The translations under genes were made by a program, and so were the position numbers. From positions 894,723-958,722 of the forward strand of contig CALYLW010000177.1 in assembly GCA_944989445.1 (NCBI GenBank): DNA of 64,000 bases. The letters are read 5' to 3'. How positions within the stretch are numbered: the first letter of the stretch is position 1; every line of letters begins with the position of its first letter. The notes under the pieces are model-generated. The model was not told the DNA's origin, did not search any database, and saw nothing but the letters and a program-made list of their open reading frames with translations. Of the stretch, positions 35,480-46,456 are shown piece after piece. Source of the DNA: Ampullaceana balthica. Its lineage: Eukaryota > Mollusca > Gastropoda > Lymnaeidae.

Positions 35480-36530
35480 CTTACACTGAGCCTGGGGCTG
35501 GACAATAACTTTTTTAAGAGTTCTGAAAATTGGACTAATTCTGAAGGTAAGCAGTCTTCGATATCACTTTAATGTTCTTCCATTAACTTGGCTGCTGCCC
35601 ATCGGGTGTCGAAATTGCTGAGCTCAGTTAAGTCTGTAGGAAAGCCAAATTTCTCATGGGTGTCTTTATATGCGCCTAACCGATGTTGTAGGGCTTAAGA
35701 AAGTTTGTCAATGATGACCAGAAATACCTCAATCTTGAATTTTTGTCTCGAGGAGAGTGCTGTTTTGTTGATATCCCTTTATCAAACTGACGCTTTCTTT
35801 TTTGTTTGATAGTATTGAAGATTGTTTACACTGTTTTTACCACTGACTTTTCCTTTCCTTTGTCTTCATAGGAATCAAATTAAGAATGCTATCTTTTAAC
35901 AAAATTAATGAGATACTTCCTTTCTAAAATTGTTTCCCAAATTTCAAGTAAAATAGCGACTTCCAGTTGTTCAATTTCCTTTAGAAATCCTTCTTCTTCA
36001 AGTCGAAAGTCACGTGGCTGATTTTCATTTGTTGCTAATTCTACCAGTGCTGCGATATTCTCATGGTATGAGTTATTAATAGTCCTTACGGCATCATGTC
36101 AGGCTGACCATCTTGTGTCAGACAAGGCTTTGTTAGCATGTATCAATTTCATATGTTTTTGAAGTTATGTCAACGATGAGTAGATGCAACAAGCCGGGTA
36201 TAAAGATTTTGCAGAAGACAAAAAAAATCTGACCGCAGCAGGACAACATGCTGCTCTTTTCCCAACCAAATTAAAGGAATGAGCTGTGCACGGCATATAA
36301 TGAGCTACAATGAACTTCTCACGAAGAATAGCCTGGTTTCCGTTATACGTTCTACTCATTTGCAGCATTGCCGTATGACTGTCCAAGGCATTTTCAGGGA
36401 TTCGTACAAACATAATAGCCTGCATCTTTATTATACACTATAATTCATAATAAGTTTGGGGTCCTTAAATTATTGGGGGCTTTAGCCCATTCAGCAACCC
36501 CCGTTTTAATTTGCCATAGGGGGAGTGTCA
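35480..36530 (-). pseudogene. Reverse-oriented hAT transposase fragment
   Basis: The minus frame 36165-36425 includes 'SRTYNGNQAILREKFIVAHY', 'MPCTAHSFNLVGKRAACCPA' and 'AVRFFLSSAKSLY'. This matches the 'CxAHxLNLV...FF..xxxLY' region of ZMYM1/DUF4371-type hAT transposases. Next to it, 36440-36520 matches 33340-33420 in reverse. This is a second copy of the outer hAT family lying inside the inner element. Confidence 0.65.
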
Positions 36531-37420
36531 CGCATCTGTGACGATGTGGTACGAGGAGGGGGGTGTTTGAGAAATGTGACGTCACATCAAAAAACGCGCA
36601 TCTTTAAATAAAAGTTCCACTTAAATATTTGATTGTTTACCATTTATTTAATTACGTTTTCAATGACTTCACGCGTGTTACGATCTTAGAGTGCAGACTT
36701 ACCCTAAATACATATTTAAATGAAAAATAAAATAAAAACGAAAAAAAACCAAGTTTTTCACTATAAATCCTTTATGTACGAGACTTAACTAAAAGAATGT
36801 TCATTATAATACGCAGCGCAAGACCATCCAAAAATACAAAATTGCAGTTGTGTCGTAAAACATGTTTCATATAATGCGCGCCGATCAATAATACGTTTAT
36901 AAAAAGTGTTGTCAATAAAATACGCACCTATTGCGCGACAGAAAGGTTGTTCAATATAATGCACACCCTTACACTCTATCTCAAAAATTAACATGATACA
37001 TAGGAATAAATAAAATAATCTAAAAAATCAATAATTTAATTACAGTACATGTGATCGATCTGAAATTTTGATACATTGTTTTTATCATCGGTACGAAACT
37101 GCCTGCAAAATTTCAGCTCGCTAGCTTACGAGGAAATGTGTTAAAAATTGATCCAAAGTTTTGGCGACAAGCAAGGGCGCAAGGGTGCAAGCAAGCAACC
37201 AGACACCACGAGTTAGTATAAAGGATTTAAAAATAATTTGCAACATGCTAATTTTTATTGAGAAAATACGGCTTGGGGGGAGGGGGGGTCAAAGCTTTGT
37301 GACGTCATATCGTAAAAAAAGGGGTGGGGTCTAAGTTTTTGTGACAAAGTATGACGCTGGGGGAGGGTGGGGTAAAAATCGGCAACCTCGCGTGACGTCA
37401 TTTATGGACGGCCCCTTCAG
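36530..37420. mobile_element. Non-coding element with tgacgtca motifs
   Basis: 'aaatgtgacgtcacat' near 36573 and 'gcgtgacgtcatttatggac' near 37390 lie at opposite sides of a G-rich-ended segment. Inside, 36770-37160 is the reverse of the 14640-15030 repeat. Exact boundaries are not clear. Confidence 0.4.
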
Positions 37421-38343
37421 TCATGAAGGGGTGACACCATGAGCTACCGCCCCGGGTGACACCAACCCTAGTGACGTCTCTGCTTCTATACATAAGATTA
37501 TCGCGTCTTACGCTTATCCATGATTTGTGTTAAAAATTAGTTTTATAAAATTCAAAAACAACTTACTTAAAGCCATTTTTTGTTAGTTATGCGTCAATGA
37601 CTTCAAAAATGATGGACGATGCCTTTGACCCCGCTTTGCCCCATCCAGTGTTTATGTATAGACGAATCGGTCAATTTTCCTCTTTCCACGCGAATGGTAG
37701 TCTGCGAGAGGTCAGATTCAAATATAATTTTAGAACGTCGTCGTATTTTAATTAACTAAGTTAGACACAATTTTCTATAAATTAATAAATGTTCTTAAAG
37801 TATGACAGACAAGACTTTTTAAAAATGTCATTCAATTAGTTAATAAACTTTTTTTTAAAGTTCAGTGCTTGTCTGACATATGTTGGGACATTTTTCCTTC
37901 TTTAAATTGTTTTCACATGTGATCAAAGAGCGCACGATGAATGGGCGCAAACATAAAAGCACTATACATCGTTGGTAGTCCATCTTGAAACATTAGCATC
38001 TATTACACAATTGGAATAATCGTCTCCAACCCTCATCTGCGCTCTTTTGTTGTGTGTTTTTACGGGTGACCGTCACGAAATTAATTAGTATTATAAGTTA
38101 TACTAAGACAATAATTTAAATAATAAGAAAAAATACTAATGGTGTCGCGTTTACAATGGGCGTCACTAGAGGGTGCGGACCACACCGGGTGAAACAATCA
38201 CAAGGGATACACCAAAATGTAAAATTCTGTATGTTCCCGTTATTTGGCACCGGAAGACTCGGAGGAGTTCTATGGGTTAAGTCATGCGGGGGTGACACCA
38301 TGAGCTACCGCCCCGGGTGAAACCAACCCTAGTGACGCCTCTG

Positions 38344-38690
38344 GCTCTCACGCTTGTCTTTTGGGACGACGTGTTACATTTTCACAGATTCAGTCAAGCT
38401 ATAAAAAATGAGCACGTGAACTTGAAAACGTGTGCTGATTTGTATTCTTCACTAGCAAATCACTTGCATGAAATACAGTGGTCATTGATGGTGATGCCCC
38501 TGGCGTATCTCTGAATGCCAGAGACAAATTTCGTATATCTGCTTTTTACGCCATTGTTGACAAACTTGAGACAGAGATGGGTAGATGAGGATAGGTATAT
38601 AATGATATAGGAGTTAGATTTTCTTGTTTGATCGATGCAACACAAACATCTCAGTATTGTGTATGACTAATAAATGCTTATCCTAAAGAT
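38344..38690 (+). pseudogene. hAT transposase remnant, C-terminal side
   Basis: Continuation of the transposase interrupted at 34357. It reads 'FWDDVLHFHRFSQAIKNEHV' followed by 'NLKTCADLYSSLANHL', which matches the segment after the insertion domain in ZMYM1-like hAT proteins. It is then frameshifted. Confidence 0.6.
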
Positions 38691-38857
38691 CTGAACAATA
38701 ATCTATATACTGAACTACAAAAGTTACACTCATATATTCGCCACAAGTTTTAATATTGAACATACCACCGGTCAGTGGGGGATCAGGGCAGAAGGGGGCA
38801 CCCATGTGGACTTGTGCTTTGGGCACCAAGATGGCTTAATCCGGCCCTGGGTAGCGC

Positions 38858-38940
38858 ACTCGGTCTTGTCCCTAAGTCCACCAGCTCCGAATGGGTACCC
38901 ATCAGTTGGGGAAGTAATAATGTGGTTTGGTGTACTTTTA
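38858..38940 (+). mobile_element. SINE copy 3, 3' part
   Basis: Resumes with 'actcggtcttgtccctaagt' and 'gaatgggtacccatcagttg', the SINE body. Its terminal stem-loop and GATAA tail are missing or diverged. Confidence 0.75.
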
Positions 38941-39984
38941 GACATTTTAAGATTTTAAACAAATTTTATCACAATTTTTTTTTACATTTTCGGGTATAAT
39001 TATATTTGATTTAAAAAAAAATTAATTGTAAGATGCGAAGTATAAAATAGACTTGTATGAAAATGTTCCATTTTTTAAAATCAAATTTCAATAATTTCTA
39101 ATGATTGATAAGACATTTGTAAAGTGTTGACATTCGCGCAGAAATTGCCCCCTCACACACACAAAATATCACTCTTTACACACAAACAATCTTTTTTAAA
39201 TAAAGAAGACAATTAGCCTACAAAAGGAGAAAAATGGGCATATTATTGGAAAGGCCGTAACTCAATCTTTAAGTTTGTCATTTTAGTTTATTATCTTAAT
39301 CCGCAGCGCCCCCCCCCCAATATTGTATCTTTATGGAATACGGCCCTCTCTACAAAAGGTTTGGACAGCCCTGTTTTAGAAGCGTGTTTCGGTCAACAAC
39401 AGCCATGTACACTGGTACCTCGAGATACGAAATTAAGCCGTTCCGGGTGGCTTTCGTATCTTAGAGTTTTCGTATCTCTAACAAAGATTTACATATAAAA
39501 TACTTAATCCGTTCCAAGCCTAACTAATACCCTGTTTATATGTTATGCACCCTCTGAATATAGTTTGGGGGATAGATGACGGGGCGAGTTCATAGATAAC
39601 GATTTAAATTTAGTATCATTTAGCCTTTGGAACAGAAGGATTTGTTTTATTATCAAAATATAATTCAGTATCTTATAATTTGGGAAATAGATGGATAACT
39701 TGTAAACAGGGTATGAGTGAGCCTGACAGGATGTAACAAAACAGCGAACGTTTCTGCAAAGAGCCATCCTCAACGAACAAATAGTACACAAATAAAACGA
39801 ATATAAAGAAATAAAAAAAATAAAAACTTAGCTGCGTTGAAAACCAAAGAGTCCAGGATTGCTCATACCTTGTTTACAATTTATCCATCTTATTACTCTA
39901 TAACTATAAGCCTGATTGCACTCTCACCCATCATATTTTGTTCACTACAATTTTGTGAATTAAATTAAATGGAAAAAAATCTTA
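38941..39984. other. Intergenic, with a pogo-like fragment at 39415-39540
   Basis: 'actggtacctcgagatacga', then 'attaagccgttcc', resembles the end of the Tigger/pogo-type relic at 60310-61168. The remainder shows nothing. Confidence 0.5.
39973..39979 (-). terminator. Pol III terminator of tRNA-Ala
   Basis: Seven T residues on the minus strand, about 6 nt past the tRNA 3' end. Confidence 0.75.
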
Positions 39985-40057
39985 TGGAGCAGCAGGGTAT
40001 CGATCCCTGTACCTCTCACATGCTAAGCGAGCGCTCTACCACTTGAGCTACAGCCCC
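39985..40057 (-). tRNA. tRNA-Ala (anticodon AGC)
   Basis: On the minus strand 73 nt fold as a cloverleaf. The acceptor stem is GGGGCTG with CTGCTCC (U6:U67 mismatched), the D arm GCTC...GAGC, the anticodon arm CTCGC-TTAGCAT-GTGAG, and the T arm CAGGG-ATCGATA-CCCTG. Position 3:70 is G:U, the main alanine identity element. Box A reads TAGCTCAAGTGG; box B GGATCGATACC deviates from the usual GGTTCGANTCC. A run of seven T on the minus strand (39973-39979) follows as the RNA polymerase III terminator. It lies about 290 bp from the PIGG start, divergently oriented. Confidence 0.85.
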
Positions 40058-40344
40058 GTTGTATGAAAGTGAAATTTAATAATATTATTGGTATAATATT
40101 TAAATCAATTCTGATTTTTCTTTTTTAAATTTTTTATAGGAATGATACAAAATTTATTTTATAATCTATATAAATTTAGATAAATATTACCATACAAATA
40201 AAAAGATTCATTTGATCTTAACATGAACCGGAAATGGAAAACATGGCGGTGCTCTTTAAAAACAAACAAATCATTCTTTAAAACGAAAGTGAAAGAGGGC
40301 ATTGACATACATAGTTCACATAGTGATAAGCGATCCCCGTCGCA

Positions 40345-40662
40345 ATGAAATTGTTTTTTATTTTCGGTTGCATTGCAATTAACATAGCTTTTTTCATATT
40401 TCTTAAAGGCTTTTTCCCTCTCAAACAAGTGTCTGGAGGATACTCTGCCAACACGGATAAACTTAATAATAGCGAATTTCAAACTCCACCTAATCCTAAA
40501 TATCAACGTCTTATTTTTATGATCATAGATGCATTACGAGCAGATTTTGCTTTTGGGCCCCTTAACTTTTTCCCGAAGACTCAAATAATTTTAAATCACG
40601 GAAATGGGTTGCAGTTCACAGCAGAAGTTCATCCTCCTACTGTAACTTTGCCGCGAATTAAG
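40345..40662 (+). CDS. PIGG: PIGG exon 1
   Basis: The ATG at 40345 opens MKLFFIFGCI, a membrane anchor followed by a lysine-glycine-phenylalanine-phenylalanine motif as in PIGG orthologues. Encodes residues 1-106 and ends ...TLPRIK at donor GTAGGC, phase 0. The frame continues past the donor to 40932, but that part has no similarity and is intron. Confidence 0.9.
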
Positions 40663-43600
40663 GTAGGCTTAATTTTAAGAAGTAGATACGCCGCAAACTT
40701 GCTCACAGTCATAGTCATAGTACTCATACTCATACTCATAGATAGTGCAAAGAAAGTGGGGAAGGAGAACATACACAAACAGCAGCACAAAGAAATGAGA
40801 ACAAAGCTAGTGAATTTAAGGGCAACCGCAAGCAAGTCGCATCATTGGTCTCAAGACATGCACACTGCGGTTGAGCTACCGCCCCCCCCCCTTTTCACCA
40901 ATCCACCCTCTCTTGCCAACCATAACCTGTGATTGCTAGTTTGCTAGACCCTTGCAAGGGTCATTCGTCATGCTTGCTTGCTTGCATTATCTTGCTTCTC
41001 CTAATTTCTGACGAATTATATATATTATATATAGATAGTCAGCATCTTATCTTATCTTATCTGTTTACAGACGCTCCTTCTATACAGAAGATTATTGCGT
41101 CCTACGCTTATCTATGGTTTGTGTTTAGTCCTGCATTTTTATTAGAGATTTAAATGTTGATAAAGTGTTGGTTTTCCTGGATTCTTCAGGCAACCCATTC
41201 CACGCCCTAATTCCGGACGGGAAGAAGGAAAACTTGTATGTGTTTGTTCTTGCATACGGAATAAGAAAGGTGTTTTTATCCTTATGTCTATCTGAGGGTT
41301 GTATTAAGTTATCTTTAGCATTCTTCCGTCTCCAAGATGATAGTGCATCACCATTGGTCTGGGTTGCATTTCCTGTGTTGCTGTGCAGTCCTATCCTTGA
41401 GTGATAGTCTTTACCACAGCTTTTGCACACGAGTTCAGTGCTTTGACCTTTCTCCTAGCTCTTCTGTCTGTAGCCTCCTCCATCCTTCGCTCCTCGGCTA
41501 CTATGACGCGGGCTTTTAAAACTGTGCACCATGTAGATTGGTCTTCTGCCTTACACTCCCAATATATAGATAATTGCTAAATTAAATAATAATTTAAATT
41601 AGGCTGCATTCTTTTGGTCATTCATTGTTGAAATGGATTTCATTGTTATTGACATTATTATTGTTGATATTCAATGAATTTAATCATATTGAAAATTTAC
41701 TCAATATTCAGTATTGACTTATAATTTATTTTAAGTTTTATAAATATTATATAATTATATTTTATTTTTAAATTTAACTGCCTATCCTAATCATTTCTGG
41801 TTTCAAGTGCAACTGACACAATTTTTCTTTTATTCTCTTTATTTATTACATGTATTACTAAACAAATTGACCATCAAATGAGTAAAGTAGTAGTTTAGTT
41901 TACAGTCTGTCCCTAGTTTAACAATTAAACATTGAAACCAGTTGGCTATGTTCTCCTCACTCATTGATTGACATTGACATGCAGAGCCGTCTTTACACAT
42001 TTTGGGCCCCCGGGCAAAGAAACAGTGTTGGGCCCTGGGCAAAGAAAGTGTGAGCTCCCCCCCCCCATCCCCAGCAGGAAAGAAAATAAATATACATAAT
42101 ATATATAAATAAACATTCCCATGGGGCCCCTATGTTTGTGGGCCCCCGGGCAAGTGCCCAACAAGCCTATGCGTTAAGACGGCCCTGTTGACATGTTGTA
42201 TTTTGAAACAGGCCATTACAACTGGCAGCACACCCAGTTTTGTAGATGTTGTTTTAAATTTTGGAGCACCATCCTTGGATGAGGATAACATAATTGCACA
42301 GATGAAGATGAATGGAAGGAAGATGATATTTTTTGGAGATGACACATGGCTGCGCCTCTTTCCGGGATATTTTGACAGAAGTGATGGAACAACATCTTTC
42401 TTTGTTTCTGATTATAAAGAGGTTTATCATTAAAGTTAATGTCTTTAAAGGGTGCTTTATTTCTGTTACATTTAACCTATGAATTGTATTTCTTTTAAAA
42501 AGTTTCTGAATTATAGATTGAGTTTGTGGCTATTCAATTCTAGAAGCTTAGAAAATGGTTGAAAAGCTTAAATGCAGATATTGCAATTAAATTGAACTTT
42601 CATAGATAGCTTTAGTTAAATATAGTTATATAAAAAAGGATAAAAATAAAACAAGATTTGTTTAAACTAATATATGTCTTAATTTATTGTTTTCCTTTAA
42701 AAAAGTACTAAAAATTGATTTTTTATTTAAAAGGTAGATAATAATGTGACTCGTCATCTAGGACCTGAATTATCAAATCCTAATTGGGACGTCATGATTT
42801 TACATTACCTTGGCTTGGATCACATAGGTCACATGAGTGGACCAAACAGCCCTTTAGTCCGGCCAAAGCTTGCTGAAATGGATTCAGTTATTGAACAAAT
42901 TTATACAAATATGAAGCAGTGGGTAAGGATTATTCTCTAATTATTCTTTTTTTTTGTAAAAAAAGTTGTATGTTTTAAGGTTGTTAAGACAGCTCATTTT
43001 TAGGACCGGTTAACCTTTCAAAAAAAGACCGGTTAACCGCTGGTTCCTTTATCAACTATTTGCCTTTTGTTTTGAAAACCAACGAGAGAATGTTTTTTCG
43101 CCTCGCGTCGTCTGATGGTGGCATCATAGCCCGCTTCCCCTGCTTGTGTTCAGCTCTTTTTCGCGATGACCTCAATTCAGCGAATTAAAAAAAAATTTAA
43201 AAACATAAGTAAACAGTCAATTTTTACTTTTTTTTAAATAATTTTTTTTTAGGACTCGTGATTAACTGTTCTAAATAAGAGGACCAGTTTGTTAAAATTA
43301 GTGAGGTATTTTTCCTTAGTTTAACAGACCCACGCCTCACCTCGTCTGGTGGGGCATCGTGTTTACCTCTCTTGTGTCAGATGCCGGTCAACTCGCGATT
43401 TAAAAAATAGAAATAATAAAATTATAAAGCTTACAGAGTAACAGTGATAATAAGATGGAATTTATTTAAATACCATATTATGTTTCACTCGTCAACTTGC
43501 CAGAATGATTGAATTTCATCACGCACACCACGATTATTCTCTTCCCCCCCCCTCCCCCCAATAGGGTTTGAGCTACACTCGCCATATTCCAAGGCATGCT

Positions 43601-46388
43601 CTGACTCATTTTAAAAATAAAAGTGTTTCTACCCCTAACCCAACAGTGGGGGAGGGGAGGAAAGGTATCACTTCTGGCAGTCTTGTATTGGTATATCAAA
43701 GCAAGAGGCTTCCTTTTATGTGAAACATCAAAGACTTGTCAAGCCTTCTAGCCTTCCCCCCCACCATCCCACCACCCTCAATATCAACATTGTCCTTAAT
43801 TAATCTACGCTTAAAGGCCATTTTCCCTAACTAGAAAACTCCGTAAGTCGTTTTTTTTCCCAGGTCCCTTTGAGTTCACTTAGAGAGGTCCGACTGTAGC
43901 AACAGCCACGACCTTTGACCGTTGTTCACATCTAATGCGCACCGTGTGTTAGCTCTCGTACAGTGCCTCGACAACTAAGCAAATATTTAAAAATAAAAAA
44001 GCATTCCTTAGCCGTAGGCGAAGTAAACTAATAGTGATGACGTGTATATTATTTATATCCCGGAATATGCAGAAAGCGATTTGAAGTCACCGTCGCTCAA
44101 CACAACAAAAACGAAATCCGGGGTAAAAGCTATTACGGGCTTATTGAAGTTTCAGTTGACCGGTCCTGATTAAACGGGACCGGTCCTGATCTGAGGACCG
44201 GTTAACCGTTAACAACCTTAGTATGTTTGACTTGTGAGAATTTAACAGTTAAATCATGAAATAATATAATGCAAATAAAATTGATATGACAATACAACTA
44301 GTATTTTGAATTTTGTCATAATATCAGTAAAGTGATTTTAAAAGAAATTCAACTTTTTTAAATTATGTATGGAATGAAATAGGTTTCCCTTTCTCTTCTT
44401 GATTTCTTAACAAACAAAAAAAGAAATGCGAAGAACAGACCATATTTCTTTTTTAGGGAAAGCTCACATTCAGTCATTCTATTCATCTTCCATTGTTCTT
44501 TCAATGTATTTATTTTCACTAGTTAATTATTTGAAAGATAATGAATTACAAGAACTTCTTTCACTGTCAGTCACTTAAAGCAACAAATATTTATATTTGA
44601 CCACTGTTTATATTGTAATTACACTTATATAATGGCTGTCATCAAAAACTACTTGCCTCAAGTCATGCTACAAACTGTGACTCATATTTATTGCCACATT
44701 ACAAATGTTCCTGTCACCTCTGTTGATCTTATCTTGTTTTTAAAATAGTTACAATGAATAACTTTGTATTTAGTAAATTGCATAATAAATACTGGGGGCA
44801 TAAAGAAAAACTTTTAAATGCTGACATAGTTACATATTTAAAAAACAATTGTAAAAACTTTCAGGTGGTTTGTAGATAAAAGGCCCTCACAGGTCATCCT
44901 GAGTCCTGATATCTTGATGTCCTACTCTATGTATAACTTGACTTTATCTTTTGTTCCTTTTTATTCCTATGTAAAGATTAGGTTTGTTCAATGACATTAA
45001 TTAATATTGCCTCCAATGCTGAAGGTTTAATTCCAACTGTTTGGAAACTTAAATTTTGTAAAAAATTTGTCCAGGATGAATCCAGCCTTCTAGTGGTTTG
45101 TGGAGACCACGGTATGAGTGACCAGGGTGGACATGGTGGCGCATCAGCTGGAGAAATCTCTGTACCTGTGCTTTTCTTAAGTCCTCAAATAAAAAATGAA
45201 GGTACATGTAGTATGATAATACTTACCTCGAGCACGGTTAGCTCGACCACCCCACTAACTCGACGTTTTTTATTGGAACCGCCAAATTCTCTTTGTCTTA
45301 GCATTTTTTCATCGGCTAATTCGATTTTTCTAAGTCGCCGAAACGTAATACCTCGAGCAGAAAAGAGGGCCAAATTTGCAACTTAACGTTGCTTAGCTCG
45401 ATCCTCGTCTATTCGCCTAGCAATGCATTTTTAGTTCATTTTTAGTATCATTTTGGATAAATAGTGTTGACATCTTGCTTTCTTCGAAACTTCCGGCTAT
45501 TGTGTGATTCTACGAGATTTCAATAAAAATTACCGGATGTTATTATCTTCTTTCACTTTCGATCCATGTGTGAATTAGATGTATTCACCCGAGGTGCCCT
45601 TAAATCGGCGTTAGCGATCTTTAATCCGTCATTGTTTCGCAGTGCAAGTTATATTATTATTAAACTTAATTCATTTTCTGATGCATTGATCATTTTATTT
45701 TTTAAGATAAACGAATATCTTTAGAAATTAAAATAAAGGTTTGTATCGAGAATCGACGGTGGTTTTTATATAATTTAAAAAAAAATTATTATTTTTAAAA
45801 AGTTTGTTGTTGCTTTGTTAACAGTAAGATACGTGACTGTGACACTAACACGCGCGTGACGATGAAATCAAATCATTTTCTTAATATTCCAGTACATGTA
45901 TATAATATTATTAATATACACGTCATCACTTTTGTAGGTCGAATTCTGATAAGGAATGATTTTTTTAAAAATTCGCTTAGACTTAGTCGCCTGCCGAGGT
46001 CTAACACACAGCCCACGGTGTGCTGTGATCAACGGTCAAGGCCGCAATAGTTTTATTTATATTATTACAAGACTGAGGAAATTCGAGAGCGTTCTGATAG
46101 TAACAGATATCCTGCACGTCAAAAGCATTAAACTTAAAATTATCATATTGATATGTTTATTTTTATTTATTTGCTGATTCGACGGATGCAAACGCTAGCG
46201 GCTTTGACATGGGACTAGGCGAGGCGTAAACTTTGACCTTTTAGCGCATGCGCAGACAATTATAAACTGGTAACTTATTTTTAATTACATGTAAATGGAA
46301 TCGAAACATGACAGAGACGTAATCAAAGTCCTTTACTTCGGCATTATATATATATATATATTATATATTATATTTATACAAATCAGGA

Positions 46389-46456
<68 letters not shown>

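Larger units (their letters stand above)
34358..38343. mobile_element. Second hAT element nested in the first
   Basis: It starts CAGTGGCGTCACTAGGG and ends CCTAGTGACGCCTCTG. It is flanked by perfect 8-bp duplications GCTCTCAC (34350-34357 and 38344-38351). Extra copies of its ends lie inside: a left end near 38155 and a right end near 37425-37477. It may therefore be a composite or have been hit by a relative. It also contains a reversed hAT transposase fragment and a LINE 3' fragment near 37480-37550. Confidence 0.85.
33175..38849 (+). mobile_element. hAT element inserted in a SINE (with nested elements)
   Basis: It starts CAGGGCTGGATTAA and ends TTAATCCGGCCCTG, a terminal inverted repeat. 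It is flanked by the perfect 8-bp duplication GGTAGCGC (33167-33174 and 38850-38857). Subterminal 'tgggcaccaag' occurs at both ends. Transposase remnants on the plus strand (33650-34357 and 38344-38690) show it was once autonomous. Internally it holds a 167-bp element (33326-33492) and a second hAT (34358-38343). Confidence 0.9.

Noticed and set aside
40663..40932. Continuation of the PIGG exon 1 frame past 40662
   Set aside because: Similarity to PIGG stops exactly at a GTAGGC donor and resumes in phase at 42212.
41337..41519. Short plus-strand ORFs in PIGG intron 1
   Set aside because: Antisense to the LINE C-terminal fragment.
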